Assembly: GCF_013408745.1 (NCBI RefSeq)
Contig: NZ_JACCBJ010000001.1
Coordinates: 1,426,001 to 1,490,000, forward strand
DNA: 64,000 nucleotides
Direction of reading: 5' to 3'
Source: Leifsonia soli
GTDB lineage: Bacteria > Actinomycetota > Actinomycetes > Actinomycetales > Microbacteriaceae
Within the stretch, counting starts at the first letter, position 1; the number at the start of each line of letters is the position of its first letter. Positions 45,366 to 53,356 of this stretch are shown here, piece after piece. Under the pieces are notes generated by a model that saw only the letters and a list, made by a program, of their open reading frames with translations, did no database searches and was not told the DNA's origin. The position numbers and the translations under genes were made by a program.

Positions 45366-46538
45366 TCAGCGCACGGCCTCCTGCCGCGCCGGCAGCGGCT
45401 CCGGCGCCGCGGGTCCGACGTACCGCGAGGACGGCCGCAGGATCTTCCCGTCGGCCGCCTGCTCCAGGATGTGGGCCGTCCATCCCACCACGCGCGCCGC
45501 GGCGAACGTCGGCGTGAACATCGACCGGGGGATGCCGCACAGCTCCATCACGACGCCCGCGTAGAACTCCACGTTCGTGTGCAGCTCGCGTCCCGGCTTC
45601 AGCTCGGCGAGGAGCTCCTGCACGCGCCGCTCGACCTGGACGGCGAAGTCGACCCGCGGGCCGCCGAACCCCTCGGCGAACGCGCGGAGCATGCGCGACC
45701 GCGGGTCCTCCGTCCGGTACACCGCGTGCCCGAAGCCCATCACCCGGCCGCCCTGCGAGAGCGTGCGGCGCACCCACTCGTCCGTCCGGTCGGGCGTGCC
45801 GATCTCGTCCAGCGTGTCCAGGGCCCGGCTCGGCGCTCCGCCGTGCAGGGGGCCGGACAAAGCGCCGAGCGCCCCGCCCACCGCCGACGCGAGGTCCGCC
45901 CCGGTGGATGCGATCACCCGCGCCGCGAACGTGGAGGCGTTGAACCCGTGGTCGATCGCCGCGGTCATGTACGCGCTGAGCGCGCGCTCCTCCTGCTGCG
46001 TCGGAACGCGCCCGGTCACCAGGTGGAGGTACCCGGCGACGTAGCCCAGATCGTCGCGGGGCTGCGCCGGCTCACGGCCGTCGGCGAGCGCGTGCAGCCG
46101 TGCAAGCAGAACGGGGGTGACCGCGGCGGTCCGGATCGCGTCCTCCACCCGGGCATCCGCGCTCTCGTCGTACAGCGGACGGGCGCCGTCGGCCGCCGCG
46201 ACAGCGGTGAGCGCCATGCGGAGGCCGGCCAGCGCATCCCCGCCGGAGGTCAGCCGCGCGATCGCCGGGAGCAGCTCGATCACGGCGGGCGGAATCGATC
46301 GCGCCGCTGCGATCCGCGCGCGGAACGCCGCCAGCTCGTCGGCGGTCGGCAGCGCGCCGAACAGCAGGAGGTGCCACGCCTCCTCGAAGGTCCGCTCCCG
46401 GGCGAGATCCACCGCCGAGTACTGCCGGTAGTGGTAGAAGCCTTCGTGCCCGCGCACGTCGCCGAGCTCGGTGCGCGCGGCCACGACGTTCGTGAGGCCG
46501 CGCGGAACGTCGATGAGGGTGTCGTCCATCCTGTCCAT
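45366..46538 (-). CDS. citrate synthase family protein
   Basis: A 390-residue citrate synthase-like enzyme condensing acetyl-CoA (or propionyl-CoA) with oxaloacetate. Catalytic His232 lies in GPLHGGA and His271 in MGFGHAVY. The position of the catalytic Asp is Glu324, in TNVEFYAG, instead of the usual NVDFYSG. DHGFNASTFAAR also fits. The length is typical. ATG 46538 is chosen; ATG 46529 is an alternative. It is divergent from a second citrate synthase family gene across a short operator-like gap. A 2-methylcitrate synthase role is possible. Confidence 0.88.
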   Translation of the reverse strand: MDRMDDTLIDVPRGLTNVVAARTELGDVRGHEGFYHYRQYSAVDLARERTFEEAWHLLLFGALPTADELAAFRARIAAARSIPPAVIELLPAIARLTSGGDALAGLRMALTAVAAADGARPLYDESADARVEDAIRTAAVTPVLLARLHALADGREPAQPRDDLGYVAGYLHLVTGRVPTQQEERALSAYMTAAIDHGFNASTFAARVIASTGADLASAVGGALGALSGPLHGGAPSRALDTLDEIGTPDRTDEWVRRTLSQGGRVMGFGHAVYRTEDPRSRMLRAFAEGFGGPRVDFAVQVERRVQELLAELKPGRELHTNVEFYAGVVMELCGIPRSMFTPTFAAARVVGWTAHILEQAADGKILRPSSRYVGPAAPEPLPARQEAVR

Positions 46539-46570
46539 ATCGGTAGTGTGAACGTGGATGCAACACATCG

Positions 46571-46589
46571 TCAATGTTGATTGGATCAA
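46571..46589. promoter_or_regulatory. operator-like TCAA/TTGA palindromes between two citrate synthase genes
   Basis: TCAATGTTGA (46571-46580) and TTGATTGGATCAA (46577-46589) are overlapping perfect palindromes sharing TTGA. This AT-rich site lies in the gap between the divergent start codons at 46538 and 46591, next to a gene whose product has a DNA-binding helix-turn-helix. It is a plausible autoregulatory operator; binding is not shown. Confidence 0.5.
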
Positions 46590-46590
46590 T

Positions 46591-47796
46591 ATGGATGCCC
46601 TCCCCCGCCTCACCGCCGAGCAGACCGCCGAGCGGCTCGGTGTGAAGCTGGAGACCCTGTACGCGTACGTCGCGCGCGGGCGGCTCGGCCGCGAGCGCAC
46701 CGCCGACGGCTCCAGCTTCGATCCGCTGGAGGTCGAGCGCTTCGCCGCGAGCAGGCGGCGGCGACCGCCGGCCGACGCCGACCGCTCGGAGGGCCGCCCG
46801 CTGATGGTCATCGAGACGGACTTCGCCTCCATCGAGGACGGCGAGTTGCGCTACCGCGGCCGTCCCGTCGACCAGCTCGCCGCGGAACCGTTCGAGACGG
46901 TCGCGCACTGGGCCCTCACCGGAGCCTGGGATGCGACGGCTCGCTTCGCGGCGGGCGCGGGCCTCGACGCAGCCCGGGCCGTCGCCGTCGCCCTCCCGGC
47001 CGCGGCGGGAGACCGGGACCGCCAGCTCGTCGCCGTGAGCGCCTTCGCGGCCGCCGACCCGCTGCGCGCCTCCCTCGACCCGGTCGTGGTGGCCTCGGCC
47101 GCCGAGCGCCTGGTGGCCGGGATGGTCGAGGTGCTGCCCACGCACGCCGACGCCGACCCCGATCTCCCCTCCCGCCTGTTCGCCCGGCTCGCCCCGCGCG
47201 CCTCCGCGGCGCCGGCGGCCGACGTCGCCCTGCTCAACGCCGCCCTCGTGCTGCTGCTCGACCACGACATCGCCGTCTCGACCCTCGCCGCCCGCGCGGC
47301 CGCCTCCGCGCGCGCCACCCCCTACGGCGTCGTCGTCGCCGGACTGGGAGCGCTCGACTCGCCCCTCCACGGGAACGCCAGTCGCGCGGCCCACCGTCTG
47401 CTGGAGCGCGTCGTCTCCGGCGAGGACCCGGCCCGCGCCGTGGCCGACGCCGTCGTCACAACGCACGGACCCGTCCCTGGGTTCGGCCAGCCGCTCTACC
47501 CCGACGGCGACCCCCGGGCGCGCATCCTGCTCGGGATGATCGCCGACGACCCCCGGCATGCCGCCGTCACGGCCGCCGTGCGGGCGGTCTGCGACGTCGT
47601 GCGCGAGCGCACCGGCGCGCATCCCAACGTCGACCTCGCTCTCGGTGCCGCCACCCTCGCCCTGGGGATGCGCGACGACGCGGGCGAGGTGGTCTTCGCC
47701 ACGGCCCGCACGGTCGGCTGGATCGTGCACGCCATCGACGAGTACGCGCAGCGCCCGCTGCGCCTGCGGCCGGTCGGCCGCTACACCGGCCCCTGA
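46591..47796 (+). CDS. citrate synthase-like protein with N-terminal helix-turn-helix; probable regulator
   Basis: A 401-residue protein. Residues about 7-60 are a MerR/excisionase-type helix-turn-helix (LTAEQTAERLGVKLETLYAY, then ARGRLGRERTADGSSFDPLE). The remainder is a citrate synthase fold. His260 (SPLHGNAS) and Asp348 (NVDLALG) are kept, but the second catalytic His is Gln300 (GFGQPLY) and DHDIAVST lacks the conserved Asn. This pattern suggests a ligand-sensing transcription factor rather than an enzyme. ATG 46591 is chosen over ATG 46558 because the latter would place the palindromic site inside the coding region. Confidence 0.82.
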   Translation: MDALPRLTAEQTAERLGVKLETLYAYVARGRLGRERTADGSSFDPLEVERFAASRRRRPPADADRSEGRPLMVIETDFASIEDGELRYRGRPVDQLAAEPFETVAHWALTGAWDATARFAAGAGLDAARAVAVALPAAAGDRDRQLVAVSAFAAADPLRASLDPVVVASAAERLVAGMVEVLPTHADADPDLPSRLFARLAPRASAAPAADVALLNAALVLLLDHDIAVSTLAARAAASARATPYGVVVAGLGALDSPLHGNASRAAHRLLERVVSGEDPARAVADAVVTTHGPVPGFGQPLYPDGDPRARILLGMIADDPRHAAVTAAVRAVCDVVRERTGAHPNVDLALGAATLALGMRDDAGEVVFATARTVGWIVHAIDEYAQRPLRLRPVGRYTGP

Positions 47797-47812
47797 CCGT
47801 CGTCCGCATCCC

Positions 47813-47863
47813 TGGGTCGCAACACGCCGTCTCGACGGCGCGGCAACGGCGTGTCGCGACCCA
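47813..47863. terminator. long inverted repeat between convergent genes
   Basis: TGGGTCGCAACACGCCGT (47813-47830) pairs with ACGGCGTGTCGCGACCCA (47846-47863), one mismatch in 18. It lies between the stops of the HTH-citrate synthase gene and metI and may terminate both. The near-perfect 18-base arms are also what a dispersed intergenic repeat would show. Confidence 0.7.
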
Positions 47864-47871
47864 CGGATCGC

Positions 47872-48531
47872 TCAGCGGCGGAGCGCCTTGCGCGCCAGCC
47901 AGTTCCCGAGGAACTGCGCGGCCTGCACCAGCACGACGATCGTGATCACCGCGATCCACGTCACGGCCCAGTTGTAGCGCTGGTACCCGTACGAGATCGC
48001 GAAATCGCCGAGGCCGCCTCCGCCGATGCTGCCGGCGATGGCGGACAGGTCGACGATGGCGACGAAGATGAAGGTGTAGCCGAGGATGAGCGGGCCGAGC
48101 GCCTCGGGGATCAGCAGGGTCGTGATGATCCGCCACGGGCTCGACCCCATCGCTCTTGCGGCCTCGATCACGCCCGGCTCGATGGTGACGAGGTTCTGCT
48201 CCACGATCCGCGAGATCCCGAAGGTCGCTGCGATCGTCATCGGGAAGATCGCGGCGGGCGTGCCGAGGAACGTGCCGAGCACGAACTGCGTCAGCGGTGC
48301 GATCGCGGTCATGAAGATGATGAACGGGATGGGCCGGATGAAGTTGACGACCACATTGAGCACCGTGAAGAGCGCACGGTTCTCGAGCAGTCCGCCGCGC
48401 CGCGTCGTGTAGAGCAGGACGCCGAGCGCGAGGCCGAGGATGCCGCCGAGCACGAGCGTGGCGACGACCATCCACAGCGTCTGGCCGATGGACTCCAGGT
48501 ACACCGGCCACAGGGTCGACCAGTCGGTCAT
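47872..48531 (-). CDS. metI: methionine ABC transporter permease
   Basis: A 219-residue integral membrane permease with five predicted helices. ARAMGSSPWRIITTLLIPEA is the EAA loop that contacts the ATPase, and GGGGLGDFAISYGYQRYNWA is characteristic of MetI. ATG 48531 overlaps the metN stop. The set metQ-metN-metI takes up methionine (D- and L-forms in characterised systems). No substrate-determining residue is identifiable, so a related substrate cannot be excluded. Confidence 0.94.
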   Translation of the reverse strand: MTDWSTLWPVYLESIGQTLWMVVATLVLGGILGLALGVLLYTTRRGGLLENRALFTVLNVVVNFIRPIPFIIFMTAIAPLTQFVLGTFLGTPAAIFPMTIAATFGISRIVEQNLVTIEPGVIEAARAMGSSPWRIITTLLIPEALGPLILGYTFIFVAIVDLSAIAGSIGGGGLGDFAISYGYQRYNWAVTWIAVITIVVLVQAAQFLGNWLARKALRR

Positions 48532-49571
48532 GCCGCCACCTCCTCGACCTCGGTCACCGCGCGGAGCTCGGCGATCAGCGCATCCACATCGCCGGGCTCG
48601 CCGAGGAGCTCCAGCGTGAGGCTGCCGAACGACCGGCCCTGCAGCGCCGAGATGCCGCCGTAGACGATCTCGAAACGGACGTTGTGGCGGCCCACCGCGT
48701 CCGACAGCACCGACCCGAGACGGCCGTCGTCGTGGATGCGCGCCGAGACGATCCGCCCGGCGTGCTTGCCGCGGAGACGCTCGATGTCCGCCTCCCCCGG
48801 CTGGTTGCGCAGGACCGTGCCGACGAACCGCCGCGCCGTCGGCGTCTGCGGGTCGGAGAAGACCTCGAACACCGTGCCCTGCTCGATCACCCGGCCGGCG
48901 TCGAGCACGGCGACGCGGTCCGCGATCGAGCGCACCACCTCCATCTCGTGCGTGATGACGACGATGGTGACGCCGAGCTCGCGGTTGACGCGCGCGAGCA
49001 GGGCGAGAACGTCCGACGTGGTCTCCGGGTCGAGCGCGCTGGTGGCCTCGTCCGCGAGCAGGATGTCGGGGTTCGTCGCCAGCGCTCGGGCGATCCCGAC
49101 GCGCTGCTTCTGCCCGCCGGAGAGCTGATCGGGGTAGCTCCACGCCTTGTCGGTGAGCCCGACGAAGGCGAGCAACTCGGCGACGCGCTGCTTGCGCTTG
49201 TCCGCCGGCCACCCCGCGACCTTGAGCGGGTAGGCGACGTTCCCGAACACCGTGCGCGAGCGGAACAGGTTGAACTGCTGGAAGATCATGCCGATCCCCG
49301 CGCGCACGCCGCGCAGCTCCCGTTCCTTCAGCTGCGTGAGATCCCGGCCGTCCACGATCACGGACCCGGCGGTGGGATGCTCCAGGGCGTTGATGAGCCG
49401 CACCAGCGTGCTCTTGCCCGCACCCGAGTAGCCGATGATCCCGAAGATCTCGCCGCGCGCGATCGTCAGGTCGAGCCGGTCGACGGCCGGAACCGCGGCG
49501 TCACCGGAGCCGAAGCTCTTGGTGACGCCGCGGAACTCGATGATCGGCGACGCGCTGTCGCGGTCCCCCAC
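48528..49571 (-). CDS. metN: methionine ABC transporter ATP-binding protein
   Basis: A 347-residue ATPase with Walker A GYSGAGKST, signature LSGGQKQRVG and Walker B ILLADEATSALDPETT. A C-terminal NIL domain (about 275-345) is present, which binds methionine and inhibits transport in characterised MetN proteins, so feedback control is likely. The start is GTG 49571, overlapping the metQ TAG; the stop overlaps metI. Confidence 0.95.
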   Translation of the reverse strand: MGDRDSASPIIEFRGVTKSFGSGDAAVPAVDRLDLTIARGEIFGIIGYSGAGKSTLVRLINALEHPTAGSVIVDGRDLTQLKERELRGVRAGIGMIFQQFNLFRSRTVFGNVAYPLKVAGWPADKRKQRVAELLAFVGLTDKAWSYPDQLSGGQKQRVGIARALATNPDILLADEATSALDPETTSDVLALLARVNRELGVTIVVITHEMEVVRSIADRVAVLDAGRVIEQGTVFEVFSDPQTPTARRFVGTVLRNQPGEADIERLRGKHAGRIVSARIHDDGRLGSVLSDAVGRHNVRFEIVYGGISALQGRSFGSLTLELLGEPGDVDALIAELRAVTEVEEVAA

Positions 49572-50518
49572 TACTTGGCCGCCTCGATGGTCTTCTTGAG
49601 GCCGTCGAGGATGCCGATCAGGTCGGACTGGGGGCGATCGACGATGACGGCGGTGTTCTTCGACTCGGCGAGCACCGCGTCCGTCACGGCCTTCGTGTGG
49701 TACAGCTTCGCGATCTTCAGGTACGTCGGGTTGTCCTTGTCCTTCTCACGGGCGACGAAGGCGTTGATGTACGGCTCGGCGGTCTCCGACTTCGGGTCGT
49801 CCTGGAACAGCGCCGACTTCGGGTCGATGCCGGCGGTCAGGGCGTAGTTGTTGTTGATGATGGCGCCGTCGGCCGAGCTGAGCGCCGGTGCGGTCTGGGC
49901 CGCGTCCACCGGGATGACCGTGACCTTGGAGGCGGCGGCGTCGATGTCGGCGGGCGTGGCCAGGGTGCTTCCGCCGTCGTTGAGCTTCAGCAGTCCGGCC
50001 TTCTGCAGCACCAGCAGAGCGCGCGCCTGGTTGGTCGGGTCGTTCGGGATGGCGATCTTCCCGCCCTGGGGGATGCTCTCGAGGCTGGTGTGCTTGGTCG
50101 AGTACAGCGGGAGCGGGACGACGAGGGTCGAACCGATCGGCACCAGGTTCTGCTTCGCCTGCACGTCGTAGTTGGCGAGGAACTGCAGGTGCTGGAACAG
50201 GTTGAGGTCGAGCTGGCCGTCGGCGAGCGCCGGGTTCGCCTGCGTGTAGTCGCGGAAGTTGACGGTCTGGATGTCGATGCCCTCCTTGGCCGCCTCCTTC
50301 TTCAGGACGGCCCAGTACGGCGAGGACGCCTCGGTCGTGCCGATCTTCACCGTCACGCTCTTCGCGGTGGCGGCGCCCGACCCCGTGAGGTTCACGACGA
50401 CCAGCACGACGGCAACGATGACGGCGACGACCGCGATGCCGATGCCGACGAACAGGCCGGTGCGGGAGCGCTTCGGCTTCTCCGGAAGGGCGGGGGTGGA
50501 CGGGGTGGCGTCGGACAT
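49571..50518 (-). CDS. metQ: methionine-binding protein (NlpA family), membrane-anchored
   Basis: A 315-residue substrate-binding protein. FRDYTQANPALADGQLDLNL and GGKIAIPNDPTNQARALLVL are typical of MetQ. The N-terminus has a cytoplasmic stretch (MSDATPSTPALPEKPKRSRT) and a single hydrophobic helix (about residues 21-43), without the lipobox Cys usual for Gram-positive MetQ. It should be held by an uncleaved transmembrane anchor. First gene of metQNI; a hairpin-free 202-base gap precedes it, with no recognisable SAM riboswitch. Confidence 0.93.
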   Translation of the reverse strand: MSDATPSTPALPEKPKRSRTGLFVGIGIAVVAVIVAVVLVVVNLTGSGAATAKSVTVKIGTTEASSPYWAVLKKEAAKEGIDIQTVNFRDYTQANPALADGQLDLNLFQHLQFLANYDVQAKQNLVPIGSTLVVPLPLYSTKHTSLESIPQGGKIAIPNDPTNQARALLVLQKAGLLKLNDGGSTLATPADIDAAASKVTVIPVDAAQTAPALSSADGAIINNNYALTAGIDPKSALFQDDPKSETAEPYINAFVAREKDKDNPTYLKIAKLYHTKAVTDAVLAESKNTAVIVDRPQSDLIGILDGLKKTIEAAK

Positions 50519-50720
50519 GGCTGCGCCTCTCTCTCGTGAAGGGGGGTGTGTGCCGACGGACGGTGTGGCGGCACGTCCGAGCCTCCCCCGAGCCGCGGAC
50601 GACGGTCAAAACGTCTTGCGAAATGTGACGCCGCCCGTTCACCGGACCGCCCTTACGGAGGCGCTGGGCCGCGCGTAGGGTGAGGGGCGTCAGCGTTCCC
50701 GCGGACGGAGTGGAGACGGA

Positions 50721-50975
50721 ATGAGCGACATCAACGACGACGACATCACCACAGACGCGGTCGGCGGCGGCGAAGGCCCCGCGGACGGCGGAGCGAATCC
50801 CGGCGGCCACGACGGCGGAGCCGACGGCTCGGCCGCGGGCGAAGGCCCGGCCGACGGCGGAGCGAACCCCGGCGGCCACGACGGCGGAGCCGACGGCTCG
50901 GCCGCGGGCGAAGGCCCCGCCGACGGCGGAGCCAATCCCGGCGGCCACGACGGCGGAGCCGACGGGTCCGCTTGA
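50721..50975 (+). CDS. Gly/Asp-rich tandem-repeat protein, coupled to a JmjC hydroxylase
   Basis: An 84-residue protein. Residues 1-16 are an acidic leader (MSDINDDDITTDAVGG), followed by three units of 23, 23 and 22 residues with sequence GEGPADGGANPGGHDGGADG plus a short SAA end. Each unit has one His (30, 53, 76) in NPGGHDGG. The protein is hydrophilic and contains no Cys or signal peptide. Its TGA shares a base with the ATG of the downstream hydroxylase (TGATG), so translation is coupled. It is divergent from metQ. Not related to any enzyme family I recognise; the arrangement suggests a substrate. Confidence 0.8.
   Translation: MSDINDDDITTDAVGGGEGPADGGANPGGHDGGADGSAAGEGPADGGANPGGHDGGADGSAAGEGPADGGANPGGHDGGADGSA
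50769..50972. repeat. three tandem 69-base coding repeats
   Basis: Units at 50769-50837, 50838-50906 and 50907-50972 (the last lacks one codon) differ by only a few third-position changes and encode identical 23-residue blocks. Recent duplication or selection to keep the peptide identical would explain it. Confidence 0.95.
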
Positions 50976-52330
50976 TGACGACCCAGGAGCGCGGGCCGGG
51001 CGACCGGCCCGCGCTTTCGCGTTGCGTGCCGGTCGACCGCGCGGAGTTCGCGGCCGACCACTGGGGCCGGAAGCCGCTGTTCACCCGCGCCGCCGCGCTC
51101 CCCGACGACTTCTCCGACCTGTTCAGCATCGACGCCGTCGACGAACTCGTCTCGGCGCGCGCCATCCGCACGCCGTTCGTCCGCATGGCGAAGGAGGGAG
51201 CCGTCCTCCCGCCGTCGCGGTTCACCGGCCCGGGCGGCTTCGGCGCGGAGGTCGGCGACCAGCTCGACTCCGCGAAGGTGCTGGCGGAGTTCGCGGACGG
51301 AGCGACCCTGGTGCTCCAAGGGTTGCACCGCACCTGGCCGCCGATCGCGGAGTTCGCCCGGCGCCTCGCCGTCGAGCTCGGGCATCCCGCCCAGGTCAAC
51401 GCGTACATCACGCCGGCGTCGTCCCGCGGCTTCGACCCGCACTACGACGTGCACGACGTGTTCGTGCTGCAGATCGCCGGGGAGAAGCACTGGCGCATCC
51501 ACGAGCCTGTGCATGTCGACCCGTTGCGCGATCAGCCCTGGAGCGACCGCCGCGACGCCGTCGCCGCCCGCGCCGAGGAGGCGCCCGCGATCGACGAGAC
51601 CTTCCGCCCCGGCGACGCGCTGTATCTGCCGCGCGGATGGATCCACTCGGCGGAGGCCCTCGGGGGCGTCTCTGTGCACCTGACCATCGGCGTCGCCGCC
51701 TACACGCGCCACGACGTGGTCCGCGAGGCCGTCGCCCGCGCGGCCGACGCCGCCGCACTGCGCAGTTCGCTCCCGCTCGGGTTCGACCCGGCGGACCCCG
51801 AGGCGGTCGCCCCGATCGTCGAGGAGACGGTGGAGGCGCTGATCGCCGCGCTGAGCGACCCCTCCTCGCGTTCTGCGGTCGCCGACGCGGTGGCGGGCCG
51901 CCTGCGCCGTCGGCAGCGGTCGGACACCCCGCCCGCTCCCGTCCGCCCGTTGGAGACCATCGGCGCCGCCGCGGATCTGACCGTCGACAGCGTCGTCGCC
52001 GCGCGCCAGGGACTCGTCCCGGACGTCACGGTGGAGGTGGAGACGGTCACCGTGCGGCTCCCGACCAAGACGGTGGCGCTGCCGATCGCCGCCCGCGCGG
52101 CGGTCGAGCGGCTGCTGGACGGGCGTCCGGTCGCCCTCGGTGAGCTGCCCCTCGACGAGCGCTCCGCGGTCGTCGTCGCGCGGCGGCTGCTGCGCGAGGG
52201 GATCCTGGTGCCGCAGCCGGGCTGGGCGGACGCCGCCTACCCGGACGTCGACCCGGCGGATGATGCGGGCGTGTCGAGCGACGGCGAGCGGAGCGCGACC
52301 GCCGACTTCGGGACCGCGACAGCGACGTGA
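50975..52330 (+). CDS. JmjC/cupin-4 family 2-oxoglutarate-dependent protein hydroxylase (ROXA/YcfD-like)
   Basis: A 451-residue enzyme. The N-terminal region has FAADHWGRKPLFTRAA, a ROXA-family hallmark, and ITPASSRGFDPHYDVHDVFV, in which His156 and Asp158 form two legs of the Fe(II) facial triad; His224 in RGWIHSAEAL is the third. ROXA proteins hydroxylate Arg or His in ribosomal proteins (YcfD, MINA53, NO66). The C-terminal winged-helix-like region follows. ATG 50975 overlaps the preceding stop and its TGA overlaps the next GTG. Confidence 0.9.
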   Translation: MTTQERGPGDRPALSRCVPVDRAEFAADHWGRKPLFTRAAALPDDFSDLFSIDAVDELVSARAIRTPFVRMAKEGAVLPPSRFTGPGGFGAEVGDQLDSAKVLAEFADGATLVLQGLHRTWPPIAEFARRLAVELGHPAQVNAYITPASSRGFDPHYDVHDVFVLQIAGEKHWRIHEPVHVDPLRDQPWSDRRDAVAARAEEAPAIDETFRPGDALYLPRGWIHSAEALGGVSVHLTIGVAAYTRHDVVREAVARAADAAALRSSLPLGFDPADPEAVAPIVEETVEALIAALSDPSSRSAVADAVAGRLRRRQRSDTPPAPVRPLETIGAAADLTVDSVVAARQGLVPDVTVEVETVTVRLPTKTVALPIAARAAVERLLDGRPVALGELPLDERSAVVVARRLLREGILVPQPGWADAAYPDVDPADDAGVSSDGERSATADFGTATAT

Positions 52331-53310
52331 CCGGTCTCCCGCCGCGCACTTCCGTGCCGGATGCCGGCTCCGGGGCTCCCGGAGACGGCGTCCGCGCCGA
52401 ATCCGCGCGGGCGCCGGCCGGAGCCGGAGAGTGGATGCCGTGCAGCGATCGCGCCCTGCAGCGCGACGACCCGCTGGCCGGCACCGCAGGCTTCGGCGAA
52501 CGCTGGCTGCTCGTGGAGATCGAGAGCGGATGGGGTCGGCACGCGTTCTTCGACTCCGCCCTCGATCCTGCACTCGGGGCGCGCGTGGTGGCGCGAGCCG
52601 AGGAGGCGGGCATCCGTCCGCTCGCGATCCGGCGCACCCGGCTGCGGGCGCCGCTGCGTCGCGACCAGACGTCGTGGCGGTGGGCGCTGGTGGACTGCCG
52701 CCCCGGGCGGGAGGGCATCCGCTGGGGCGCGGTGGACGACCCCGCCGAGCTGCTGACGCTTCCGCTCGACGGGAGCGCCGGCGAACCCAGTGAAGCGCCG
52801 ATCTACGCGGTGTGCGCGCACGCCCGGCACGACCAGTGCTGCGCGGTGCGCGGGCGGCCGGTGGTGGAGGCCCTGGCCGCCGAGCATCCCGAGCTGACCT
52901 GGGAGTGCTCCCACCTCGGTGGGGACCGCTTCGCCGCGACGATGATCGCGTTCCCGGAGGGGCTCCTCTACGGCCGGGTCGGCGCGGAGGACGCCTCCCG
53001 CGTCGTGGAGCGGCACGCGGAGGGCCGTGTCGTTCCGGAGCTCCTCCGCGGACGCACCTGTCTGAGCACGGTCGCGCAGGCGGCGGAGGCGTTCGCGCGC
53101 GCCGAGACCGGAGACGACCGCATCGCGGCGTTCCGGCCGCTGGCCGAGCATCCCCACCCGCACGGCTGGACGGTCGAGCTGGCGCACGGCGACGATCGCC
53201 TCACCGTGGAGGTGGGCGAGCGGCTGTCCGAGCCGCTGCTGAGCACGTGCGCTGCGACCATCGCCCGGCCGGTCCGCGAGTTCGTGCCGGTGTCGGTCAG
53301 TAGTGCATGA
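52327..53310 (+). CDS. sucrase/ferredoxin-like [2Fe-2S] protein
   Basis: A 327-residue protein of the sucrase/ferredoxin-like (Apd1/SUCRFDX) family with a thioredoxin-like fold. CAHARHDQCCAVRGRPV carries the first Cys pair and WECSHLGGDRFAATM the second cluster site; the usual second His (HxGGH) is Asp here. Apd1-type proteins hold a [2Fe-2S] cluster with His/Cys ligands. The start is GTG 52327, overlapping the hydroxylase stop (GTGA). It may supply electrons to the hydroxylase pathway or keep it reduced; that is inference. Confidence 0.85.
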   Translation: MTGLPPRTSVPDAGSGAPGDGVRAESARAPAGAGEWMPCSDRALQRDDPLAGTAGFGERWLLVEIESGWGRHAFFDSALDPALGARVVARAEEAGIRPLAIRRTRLRAPLRRDQTSWRWALVDCRPGREGIRWGAVDDPAELLTLPLDGSAGEPSEAPIYAVCAHARHDQCCAVRGRPVVEALAAEHPELTWECSHLGGDRFAATMIAFPEGLLYGRVGAEDASRVVERHAEGRVVPELLRGRTCLSTVAQAAEAFARAETGDDRIAAFRPLAEHPHPHGWTVELAHGDDRLTVEVGERLSEPLLSTCAATIARPVREFVPVSVSSA

Positions 53311-53314
53311 CGCT

Positions 53315-53349
53315 GCCGGTGTGCGCGACGTGAGGCCGCGCACACCGGC
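53315..53349. terminator. terminator hairpin between convergent genes
   Basis: GCCGGTGTGCGCG (53315-53327) pairs perfectly with CGCGCACACCGGC (53337-53349) around a 9-base loop, between the ferredoxin-like and VOC genes. Confidence 0.78.
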
Positions 53350-53356
53350 GGTCGGA

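Noticed and set aside
50519..50720. Possible SAM riboswitch upstream of metQ
   Set aside because: No conserved SAM aptamer core or terminator/antiterminator pairing could be recognised; only short GC-rich inverted repeats are present.
50746..51411. Repeat-rich minus-strand frame opposite the tandem-repeat gene
   Set aside because: It is only the complement of the 69-base repeats and reads through the hydroxylase gene; the plus-strand reading has a start, coupling to the next gene and a stop in place.
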